Below are positions 1 to 5,818 of a stretch of 6,268 bases of DNA, piece by piece. Numbering within the stretch: the stretch's first letter is position 1; each line of letters opens with the position of its first letter. The translations under genes were made by a program, and so were the position numbers. The notes beneath the pieces are model-generated. The model was not told the origin of the DNA. It ran no database searches and saw only the letters and a list, made by a program, of their open reading frames with translations. This DNA is from Chitinophagaceae bacterium (GTDB lineage Bacteria; Bacteroidota; Bacteroidia; Chitinophagales; Chitinophagaceae): NCBI GenBank assembly GCA_020846105.1, contig JADLEN010000259.1, positions 1 to 6,268 on the forward strand, read 5' to 3'.

Positions 1-600
1 AAAGGCCCTATGGTAGAGGTAAACTGCGCCGCTATACCCACCGAGCTTATCGAACGTGAATAGTTTGGCCACGAAAAAGGTGCATTTACATCGGCGGTCA
101 AAACCCGTATTGGCAAATTTGAGCAAGCCAATGGCGGCACCTTATTTCTTGACGAGATAGGCGATATGAGCCTAGATGCCCAAGCCAAAGTGCTGCGTGC
201 ATTGCAAGAAGGAAAAATAACCCGCGTGGGTGGCGAAAAAGAAATAAAAGTAGATGTACGCGTGGTAGCTGCCACCAACAAAAACTTGATGAATGAAGTA
301 GAAGCCAAAAACTTCCGGCTCGATCTTTATCACCGCCTCAGTGTTATTCTCATACACGTGCCCACTATCAATGAGCGCCGAGAGGATATACCCATGCTCA
401 TCACACACTTCCTCCACCACATAGCTGCCGAGTACAACCAAGCACCCAAAGCCATCCACGACGATGCTATGGCACTGCTACAAAACCACCAATGGACAGG
501 CAATATCCGCGAGCTCAAAAACGCGGTAGAGCGCCTCATCATCCTTGCCGACAAAGTAATAACCAAGAGCGATATAGAAACCTATATTCTTATGAAATAG
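1..600 (+). pseudogene. sigma-54-dependent response regulator, 3' part, AAA+ domain interrupted by TAG
   Basis: This is the C-terminal two thirds of an NtrC-family AAA+ domain, which hydrolyses ATP to remodel sigma-54 RNA polymerase into open complexes; the N-terminal receiver and Walker A lie left of the window. Visible motifs are VEVNCAAIP, a GAFTSA sigma-54 loop at 79-96 (canonical GAFTGA), Walker B GGTLFLDEI at 133-159, sensor I around VVAATNKNL at 262-288, the arginine-finger region FRLDLYHRL at 313-339, and sensor II GNIRELKN at 499-522. Codon 61-63 is TAG within the ELFGHEKG block, where Leu is nearly invariant, so the frame is broken once; everything after it is intact and family-like. 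An ATG at 166 could restart translation, but the product would lack Walker A and the sigma-54 loop. The protein ends soon after sensor II with no Fis-type helix-turn-helix, as I recall for the roughly 385-residue Bacteroidota form, so that end is probably natural. Family identity is certain; pseudogene status depends on the TAG being real. Confidence 0.85.
61..63 (+). other. in-frame TAG within the sigma-54 activator
   Basis: Reading frame 1 runs open from base 1 to this TAG and again from 64 to the normal TAG stop at 598-600. The codon sits between Glu and Phe-Gly-His-Glu-Lys-Gly, where relatives have Leu. A single T-to-A change from TTG would produce it. Because the same gene uses TAG as its terminal stop, recoding of TAG as Leu is unlikely. 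A nonsense mutation or a base-call error is the simplest explanation. Confidence 0.85.
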
Positions 601-675
601 ACTAGTGGCATTTATGGAAAAATAAACTTCCTGCATCTGCTACAGTCTACACTTATCTTCAAAACCAAAAGTCTT

Positions 676-2322
676 ATGCACTACACCCACAAAATAGCTT
701 CTGCGGCCATCATTGCCCTTTGCGCCAGCCATATAGCCACCGCCCAATCCAAGGTGAAAACCAACATCGAGCATATCACTGTATTCTTGAGTGGTGCCGA
801 GATAGAAGGCGCTGCCAAAATAAACCTGCCTCAAGGCGAAACCGAAATATTGTTTACCAACATTGCGGGCAACATCGTGCAGCAAAGCATATCGGTGGGC
901 GTGACAAACGGTGTTATTGTACAGTCGGCAACAGCCCAAAACAACTACCTCGAAACCAGCAACCTATCGCCCAAAGGCCAAATGCTCAAAGACAGTATAG
1001 CACTGCTCACCCAGCAAAACGAAACCTTTAGCGATAAGAAAAACGTACTTGCCGAGCAGCTAGCCGTAATCAAAGAAAACAGAAAAGTAGCAGGCGAAAA
1101 CAATGGCCTTTCCGTTATCGAGTTGCAAAAAATGCTCGACCTCATAAGCACCAAAATGAATGGCCTATTGGCCGAAGGACACACGCTAGACAGGCAGATG
1201 AAAACAACCGCCGAGCGTATACGCCTACTCACACAGCAACTTAGCGAGGAGCAGCGCAAAGACTTTCAGCCAGGTGGGCAACTGCTCGTCAAGTTCTTCG
1301 CCACCACTGCCACAGCGGCAAGCGTCAATATCAATTATGTAACCCCCAACGCCAGCTGGGCACCTAGCTACGACCTGCGTGTAGACAAAATCAATAGCCC
1401 CGTAAAGCTGGTTTTCAAAGCCAACATCACCCAAAACTCGGGCGTCAAGTGGGACAATGTAAAACTATCCCTCTCTACCGGCAACCCCAACGAAGGTGCT
1501 GAAGCCCCAACGATGAACCCTTGGTACTTGGCCTTTTATCAGCCACAGCCCGTTTACAAAAAAGCTACTGCCTACGAGTCGATAGAGCGTGCGCCAATGA
1601 GAAACTTAGAAGACATGGCTAGCCTTAGCCCTAGCGTGCAAGACGCCCCCGAAGGTGGTTTGTTGCGCGTTGGCAGTGCTAAGTCTTTAGGCAAATATGT
1701 ACAAATAGACAACAGCGGCATCAACACTACTTTCGACATCTCGCTAAACTACACCATACCTAGCGATGGACAAGAACACTTGGTGGCGGTAAAAGACTAC
1801 GAATTGCCAGCAACTTACCGTTATTATGTAGCCCCTAAGCTAGACAAAGACGCCTTTCTCCAAGCGCGTGTAACCAACTGGGAAGACCTCAACCTCATGC
1901 CCGCCCCCACCAACATCTTTTACGAAAACGCCTACGTGGGCCAAGGCTATATAGACATGCGCAACGTCAAAGACACCCTCAACCTATCCCTGGGCCGCGA
2001 CAAAAAAATAATCGTACGCCGCGAAAACGACAAAAACTACCGCTCTGTAAAGACCATCGGCACCAATATCCGCAAAAGCTATGGCTATACCATAGAAGTG
2101 CGCAATACCAAAAAAGAAAACATAGACCTTGTGGTGCTAGAGCAGTTCCCCATCTCCAACGACAAAGACATCTCTATCGAAGACAAAGAAGCCAACGGCG
2201 CCCTTATAAACGAAGAGACAGGCGCAGTACAATGGCCACTGACCTTGAAACCTGGTGAGCTCAAAACCCTCAAACTCTCCTACGCTATCAAGTATCCGAA
2301 AGACAAAACCATCAATCTATAA
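676..2322 (+). CDS. exported DUF4140/DUF4139 (MuiA-like) protein
   Basis: The 548-residue product starts with a signal peptide (hydrophobic stretch about 7-20, likely cut after ATA at residue 23), so it should be periplasmic or envelope-associated. Residues about 28-95 match the DUF4140 N-terminal beta domain. Residues about 98-197 are a polar helical, probably coiled-coil, segment. From about 203 the DUF4139 domain follows, with its usual blocks: YVTPNASWAPSYDLRV (221-236), GVKWDNVKLSLSTGNPN (256-272), the YENAYVGQGYIDM and LSLGRDKKIIVRR blocks, and the closing WPLTLKPGELKTLKLSYAIKYPK. This architecture is annotated as mucoidy inhibitor MuiA family; its biochemical role is unknown. A low-complexity insert at 273-345 splits the DUF4139 domain and includes a TonB-plug-like stretch at 309-337. 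The ATG at 676 is chosen because it gives an intact signal peptide; no Shine-Dalgarno is visible. It lies 75 bp after the regulator and ends before a strong terminator. Confidence 0.9.
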   Translation: MHYTHKIASAAIIALCASHIATAQSKVKTNIEHITVFLSGAEIEGAAKINLPQGETEILFTNIAGNIVQQSISVGVTNGVIVQSATAQNNYLETSNLSPKGQMLKDSIALLTQQNETFSDKKNVLAEQLAVIKENRKVAGENNGLSVIELQKMLDLISTKMNGLLAEGHTLDRQMKTTAERIRLLTQQLSEEQRKDFQPGGQLLVKFFATTATAASVNINYVTPNASWAPSYDLRVDKINSPVKLVFKANITQNSGVKWDNVKLSLSTGNPNEGAEAPTMNPWYLAFYQPQPVYKKATAYESIERAPMRNLEDMASLSPSVQDAPEGGLLRVGSAKSLGKYVQIDNSGINTTFDISLNYTIPSDGQEHLVAVKDYELPATYRYYVAPKLDKDAFLQARVTNWEDLNLMPAPTNIFYENAYVGQGYIDMRNVKDTLNLSLGRDKKIIVRRENDKNYRSVKTIGTNIRKSYGYTIEVRNTKKENIDLVVLEQFPISNDKDISIEDKEANGALINEETGAVQWPLTLKPGELKTLKLSYAIKYPKDKTINL

Positions 2323-2328
2323 GCACAC

Positions 2329-2358
2329 ACGCGCCTCGCCTACCCCGAGGCGCGTTTT
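2329..2358 (+). terminator. intrinsic terminator after the DUF4139 gene
   Basis: A perfect 10-bp stem pairs 2329-2338 (ACGCGCCTCG) with 2346-2355 (CGAGGCGCGT) around a 7-base loop and runs into TTTT at 2355-2358. It begins 7 bases after the stop codon, as expected for the end of that transcript. The T tract is short, so some read-through into the repeat region is possible. Confidence 0.8.
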
Positions 2359-2399
2359 GCTTGCCACCCCTACTTAGATTTTATTTTTTCTTTGGGCGA

Positions 2400-2541
2400 T
2401 TGAGCTTTTATCACCTTCGTCCCAGCTTTGGTACTCGGGCTGTTGCTTGTACTCCTCGCTGCACCTGGCCCCGCCACCAGCCTCGGCCCCAGGCTTGCTG
2501 TGGGGTACAGCTGCCATCCCGCGCAGGTTGGGCTTTTATCA
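2400..2541. repeat. GC-rich intergenic element bounded by 14-bp direct repeats
   Basis: TTGAGCTTTTATCA at 2400-2413 and TTGGGCTTTTATCA at 2528-2541 match at 13 of 14 bases and bracket a GC-rich block. The block contains an imperfect 15-bp hairpin: 2469-2483 pairs with 2491-2505 around a 7-base loop, with AGCCT/AGGCT at the tip and CCCC/GGGG at the base. The block does not resemble coding sequence: short open frames across it have no family features. From memory, many Bacteroidota genomes carry dispersed intergenic palindromic elements with GGGC-type edges and a GC-rich core, and this looks like one of them, but a genome-wide self-comparison would be needed to show it is dispersed. It lies between the DUF4139 terminator and the tandem array. 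Confidence 0.45.
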
Positions 2542-2565
2542 TACTATTAAGCTTTGCTTATCGCG

Positions 2566-2580
2566 TGTGGCCTACCCACA
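2566..2580. other. small hairpin in the spacer
   Basis: TGTGG at 2566-2570 and CCACA at 2576-2580 form a 5-bp perfect stem with a 5-base loop. There is no T tract, so it is not an obvious terminator. It may be part of the edge of the neighbouring GC-rich element. Between here and the tandem array I see only AT-rich sequence ending in an A run at about 2632-2638. Confidence 0.25.
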
Positions 2581-2662
2581 ATCCCAAGCTGCATACAGCC
2601 CCAAGGGTCTAAGACATTAGGTTTTTGTGTAAAAAAATGATTGATTGTGGCATTATAAACCA

Positions 2663-2949
2663 CCCGAAACTCTATTTAGCTGCTTTTGGAGCTTTCGTGA
2701 ACACCCGAAACCCTTTTTAGCTGCTCTTGGAGCTTTCGTGAACATCACGAAACCCTTTTTAGCTGCTCTTGGAGCTTTCGGGAACATCCCGAAACCCATT
2801 TTAGCTGCTCTTGGAGCTTTCGTGAACACCCGAAACCCTTTTTAGCTGCTTTTGAAGCTTTCGGGAACACCCGAAAGCGTATTTAGCTGCTTTTGGAGCT
2901 TTCGGGAACATCCCGAAACCCTTTTTAGCTGCTCTTGGAGCTTTCGGGA
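2663..2949. repeat. tandem array of seven 41/42-bp units with hairpin junctions
   Basis: Units start at 2663, 2704, 2746, 2788, 2829, 2870 and 2912; the last is cut at 38 bases. Periods are 41, 42, 42, 41, 41, 42. Each unit opens with CCCGAAA (CACGAAA in unit 3), has a variable T-rich stretch, then a nearly invariant TTTAGCTGCTCTTGGAGC core (one C/T and one G/A variant site), and ends TTTCGGGA or TTTCGTGA plus ACA. Across unit boundaries the end of one unit pairs with the start of the next, e.g. TTTCGGGA-ACA-TCCCGAAA (8-bp perfect stem, 3-base loop). A 66-codon open frame over the first units is only the repeat read in one frame; the mixed period breaks any longer frame. The array occupies the spacer between two convergent genes. 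Its function is unknown to me: a structured RNA array, a REP/BIME-like DNA element or a plain minisatellite are all possible. Confidence 0.9.
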
Positions 2950-3047
2950 TATGTGCTGCCCCATGCTAGCAGCAAAGCCTAAAGAAAAGACTACTGCTGA
3001 CGGTGCGACGCCAACCAAAGCCCATTGATGGCAATAAGCTGACCTCC
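2950..3047. other. non-coding spacer, no gene recognised
   Basis: This stretch between the tandem array and the weak terminator of the mscS-like gene holds no gene that I can support. It contains a 6-bp inverted repeat (TGCTGC at 2954-2959, GCAGCA at 2969-2974) just outside the array. On the minus strand a 20-codon open stretch ends at 2991 but has no start codon or family match. No tRNA or rRNA-like sequence is visible. Confidence 0.5.
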
Positions 3048-3075
3048 AAAAAATTACTAAACCAGCCTTAGGTTT
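3048..3075 (-). terminator. possible weak terminator of the mscS-like gene
   Basis: On the minus strand AAACC (3075-3071) pairs with GGTTT (3063-3059) around a 7-base loop, followed five bases later by six T (3053-3048). It lies about 50 bp beyond the stop of the mscS-like gene, the right place for its transcript end. The stem is only 5 bp and not GC-rich, and the T run is offset, so the call is tentative. Confidence 0.25.
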
Positions 3076-3126
3076 GTTTGAAAAATACGCAGCAATGCTA
3101 TTAATAATCTTGGGTGTCCTCTTCCT

Positions 3127-3618
3127 TTATTTCAAAATGGAAATAGATTTTTGAAATAAAATAGAATTGGGTATGGTGATTGTTTCTCCGCTCTCTGTTT
3201 TAAGATGAACAAAGAAATAGGTCAAATCAGTAACTTGTCCTTCGAAGGGATAGTCTTTATCTAAGACTTTTATGCGATCTCCAATCTTTATGGGATGATT
3301 AAAAAACAGCAGTAAACTTGATGTAACATTTGAAAGCAAAGACCATTGTGCAAAAAAAGCAATGCCCAATGCAGTAATGATAGTGCCTACAAAAACAGCT
3401 ATTCTATTTTGCTCAAGACCCCATACCGCTGATAACAAAATAATTAAGGCAAGAAATGAAAAGAGGTGAACAGCCTTCACAATAATCTTCCTTCTGACAC
3501 GATTAAAATTATTCCTTTTGAGCGTGTTATTGATAAATATCTTAGTAATGAAATAGGTGGCTACATAACCGCAGAATACCAAGACAGTTTCTATGATTTG
3601 GATTTTGTGTGTTTGCAT
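3127..3618 (-). CDS. small MscS-family mechanosensitive channel protein
   Basis: The 163-residue product has three predicted membrane segments (about 9-30, 46-66 and 73-105) followed by a short beta domain. The third segment and what follows, GIAFFAQWSLLSNVTSSLLL then FFNHPIKIGDRIKV (residues 85-118), correspond to the pore helix and beta-domain entry of MscS. The late TITIPNSILFQKSI (147-160) matches the conserved IPN block. MscS channels are inner-membrane heptamers that open under tension to release solutes during osmotic downshift. This protein stops right after the IPN block and lacks the C-terminal alpha/beta cage of E. coli MscS (286 residues); short forms like this occur in Bacteroidota, so it is probably complete. 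The gene is clearly more AT-rich than its neighbours. The ATG start has no visible Shine-Dalgarno. It follows batA on the same strand after a 204-bp gap and faces the DUF4139 gene convergently. Confidence 0.88.
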   Translation of the reverse strand: MQTHKIQIIETVLVFCGYVATYFITKIFINNTLKRNNFNRVRRKIIVKAVHLFSFLALIILLSAVWGLEQNRIAVFVGTIITALGIAFFAQWSLLSNVTSSLLLFFNHPIKIGDRIKVLDKDYPFEGQVTDLTYFFVHLKTESGETITIPNSILFQKSISILK

Positions 3619-3641
3619 TTGTTCTGCTTAAATTTTTTTCT

Positions 3642-3661
3642 TTGTCACAAATTTTGTGCAA
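3642..3661. promoter_or_regulatory. dyad-symmetric site upstream of the mscS-like gene
   Basis: CACAAA-T-TTTGTG at 3646-3658 is a perfect 6+1+6 palindrome, extended by flanking TTG (3642-3644) and CAA (3659-3661) with one mismatched pair between. It ends about 24-43 bp ahead of the mscS-like start codon, a typical operator or promoter position. AT-rich palindromes arise easily by chance, and no regulator is identified. The rest of 3619-3822 shows no gene and no clear terminator for batA. Confidence 0.3.
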
Positions 3662-3822
3662 TAACGCGAAGTTGTTTCTTTAAGTTAGGTACAATGTGCC
3701 TTATTCTATCAACACTAATATTTCCAATTTATCGCACTACACCAATTGAATGATTTTACGCACTTAACAGTATTGCTTGTCTTTCGTTGGTATTGCACAA
3801 AGTGATGAAAAACAATAGTAGT

Positions 3823-4836
3823 TTAGGTAATACTTCTAAAAACACTAAGCCGCAGCAGCAACTCTAGCACCAGGCATATAAGTGCCAGGAGGGCGAAAGG
3901 CAAAAAGAGGTCGGTAAAGTGCTTTATAGAAGACACCTCGACCTTAGATTTTTCTAACTTGTCTATTTCTTTGTACACAGCGGCTAGGCTGCTGTTGCTG
4001 GTAGCGCGGTAGTATTGGCCGCCTGTTTGGCTAGCTATGTTTTTCAGTAGTGCTTCGTCTATTTCTACAGGCACCATTTGCTTGCTCATGCCCATAGGCG
4101 TTTGCACAGGGTAGGGCGCCTGGCCACGGGTGCCCACGCCTATACAATATACGCGTAGCTTGTAGGCTTTGGCTATTTCTAGTGAGGTGCTAGGGTCTAT
4201 AAGGCCAGTATTGTTTACGCCATCTGTTAGTAGTATTATGATTTTCGATTTGGCCTTGGCATTGCGTAGCCTATCTACTGCGGTGGCTAGGCCCATGCCT
4301 ATGGCAGTGCCGTCTTGCAGCATACCACTTTTGATAGAGGCTATCTGCTCGTTGAGTATGTTGTGGTCTATGGTTATGGGGCATTGTGTAAAGCTTTCGC
4401 CAGAGAATATCACTAGGCCTATGCGGTCGTTGGGGCGCTTGGCTACAAAGTCTTGGGCTACTTGCTTGGCGGCTTCTATGCGGTTTGGTTTTAGGTCTTC
4501 GGCCATCATACTGCCAGACACGTCTATGGATAGTACTATGTCTATACCGTTGCTATCTATACTCTCGTTGATACTGCTGCTTTGAGGGCGGGCTAGGGCT
4601 ACTACTAGTGCTACAAAAGCTATGCTGCGCAATACCAATAGTGTGGGTATCAGGCGTACGCGCCAGCTTGGGGCTAGCTGTGCTAGTGCGGCTAGGCTTG
4701 TGACCCTAAAGCTAGGCTGCCGTGCGCTGCTGCTGCGCCAGCGATACCAAAAATATAGGGGCAATAATAGTAGGAGAAGAAAATAGTAGGGCTGGGCAAA
4801 ACTCAGGTGTTGCCCGTCTAACAATGCTCGGATCAT
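3823..4836 (-). CDS. batA: BatA-like VWA-domain membrane protein
   Basis: This 337-residue protein has the BatA layout: N-terminal membrane helix (about 17-32) after the FAQPYYFLLLLLLPL opening, a second helix (about 62-82), a von Willebrand factor A domain (about 97-295), and a C-terminal helix (about 308-330). The MIDAS metal site is complete: DVSGS (D105, S107, S109), T177 in QDGTAIG, and D205 in LLTDG. The VWA domain should therefore bind a divalent metal and a partner protein on the periplasmic face. Bat proteins act with a MoxR AAA+ ATPase in oxidative or envelope stress tolerance in Bacteroidota; the exact mechanism is not settled. Its ATG overlaps the TGA of the upstream gene by 4 bp (ATGA), implying translational coupling. 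BatA rather than BatB is chosen because it directly follows the DUF58 and BatD-like genes. Unusually, no batB or batC follows. Confidence 0.88.
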   Translation of the reverse strand: MIRALLDGQHLSFAQPYYFLLLLLLPLYFWYRWRSSSARQPSFRVTSLAALAQLAPSWRVRLIPTLLVLRSIAFVALVVALARPQSSSINESIDSNGIDIVLSIDVSGSMMAEDLKPNRIEAAKQVAQDFVAKRPNDRIGLVIFSGESFTQCPITIDHNILNEQIASIKSGMLQDGTAIGMGLATAVDRLRNAKAKSKIIILLTDGVNNTGLIDPSTSLEIAKAYKLRVYCIGVGTRGQAPYPVQTPMGMSKQMVPVEIDEALLKNIASQTGGQYYRATSNSSLAAVYKEIDKLEKSKVEVSSIKHFTDLFLPFALLALICLVLELLLRLSVFRSIT

Positions 4837-5810
4837 TTTTTGGGGTTTTGAGGTTTGTTGTTGGCAGTGGCGTTGGTAGTGGTTGCGGGTTGGGGCTTGG
4901 GCTTTGTAATGCTTACAAAGTCTATGGCTAGTTTCATAGCTTCTACGTGCTCTTCGGGCATTGGTGTGGCCTTTGCAAATTTGGCAAGGTCGGCCGAGGC
5001 TAGCAAGGGTTTCAGTGCGTGGCGGTAGGCTGTCATCTCGCGGTGTTTTTTGGCTTTGCGCAGTAGCTCATCGGTGGTAAGCTCCATAGCTGGCGTCTTG
5101 AAACGCTGCTCTATGTATTGGCGTACGAGTATAGATAGTTGGGTATAATAATCTTTCACCTTGTCTTGCTGCCACAGTTCTTGCGCATCTAACTCGTGCA
5201 ATAGGCGTATGGTACGTTGGTGCAGGGTTTCTTGGTATACGGGTGCAGTGCGTAGCATAGCACGTTTCTTGTTGTTGCGAAAATAAATGATGGCCCATAC
5301 GAGTAGCCCTATACCTATAAGCAGCCCTATGATAATGGGCAAATTGTTGGTCCAAGAAGTGCTAACGGTGGCTATATCTTTTATAGCTTTGAAAGGCTTG
5401 CTGGTATCTACAGCAGGTGCGCCTACGCTTATGCGTAGCGAGTCTGTAAAAAAGGTGTCTACTATGCCGCCTGGCTGCTGCACAAAGAAGGCAAAGCGTG
5501 GAATGAGGTAGCTGCCAGAGTCCCAGGCGGTAATGAGTAAGCGTTGTTTGTAGCTGATGCCATCTGCAGTGGCTAGGGTGTCTATCTTACCTTTTTCTAT
5601 CAGCTCTAGCTTGTTGAAGGTGTCTGGCAATACAGCCCAGCTAAGTTTTGTAGTAGGGCTAGTGCTAGCTGTAATAAAGTAGCGCAACTGATCGCCAATA
5701 GCTATTTGTACGGCATCGGCTTTGGCCTGTACTGTGGTGTTTTGGGCATTGGTAATAGCTATGCAGCTAGCCCAAAAAACAAATATTAGTGTGCTTATTT
5801 TTTTACCCAT
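4833..5810 (-). CDS. BatD-like single-span membrane protein of the bat cluster
   Basis: The 325-residue product has a cleavable signal peptide (about 1-22, cut near ITNA-QN), an exported beta-rich domain (about 24-135) like the N-terminal repeats of BatD, one membrane helix (about 157-177, followed by RNNKKR), and a cytoplasmic helical domain (about 195-300) containing the PAMELTTDELL and LLASADLAKFAKATP blocks usual for this family. The tail from about 303 is low complexity, rich in Pro, Asn, Thr and Lys. In Bacteroidota bat clusters a protein of this design sits between the DUF58 and batA genes; it probably scaffolds the VWA proteins at the inner membrane (inference). It starts 8 bp after the DUF58 stop and its TGA overlaps the batA start, so all three genes are likely one transcript. 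No specific catalytic residues are visible. I know no settled gene symbol. Confidence 0.8.
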   Translation of the reverse strand: MGKKISTLIFVFWASCIAITNAQNTTVQAKADAVQIAIGDQLRYFITASTSPTTKLSWAVLPDTFNKLELIEKGKIDTLATADGISYKQRLLITAWDSGSYLIPRFAFFVQQPGGIVDTFFTDSLRISVGAPAVDTSKPFKAIKDIATVSTSWTNNLPIIIGLLIGIGLLVWAIIYFRNNKKRAMLRTAPVYQETLHQRTIRLLHELDAQELWQQDKVKDYYTQLSILVRQYIEQRFKTPAMELTTDELLRKAKKHREMTAYRHALKPLLASADLAKFAKATPMPEEHVEAMKLAIDFVSITKPKPQPATTTNATANNKPQNPKK

Positions 5811-5818
5811 AATGGTTA

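Noticed and set aside
61..63. Reassignment of TAG to Leu in this organism
   Set aside because: The same gene terminates with TAG at 598-600 at the family's normal end, so a mutation or base error is simpler.
601..675. Promoter for the DUF4139 gene with a Bacteroidota TAnnTTTG-type element
   Set aside because: The nearest string, TATCTTCA at about 654-661, matches poorly and has no convincing upstream TTTG partner, so I cannot support a promoter.
2361..2612. 83-codon plus-strand open frame in the GC-rich spacer
   Set aside because: Cys/Pro/Arg-rich nonsense composition, follows a terminator, and overlaps the hairpin element; no domain recognised.
2645..2845. 66-codon open frame with repeated FLAALGAF-type peptides
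   Set aside because: It is the tandem array read in one frame. The array period alternates between 41 and 42 bp, the frame collapses halfway through, and there is no family match or plausible start signal.
2663..2949. CRISPR array
   Set aside because: There are no unique spacers: the whole 41/42-bp unit is repeated, the period is too short for repeat plus spacer, and no cas gene is nearby.
2991..3053. Minus-strand 20-codon open stretch reading GGQLIAINGLWLASHRQQ then stop
   Set aside because: Protein-like in appearance and possibly a gene remnant, but a TAA lies immediately upstream and there is no start codon, so there is too little to call a gene.
3466..3753. 95-codon plus-strand open frame
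   Set aside because: It overlaps the mscS-like start region in antisense and continues through AT-rich spacer; no family features.
4169..4585. 138-codon plus-strand open frame
   Set aside because: It is the antisense shadow of batA, whose VWA motifs are unambiguous.
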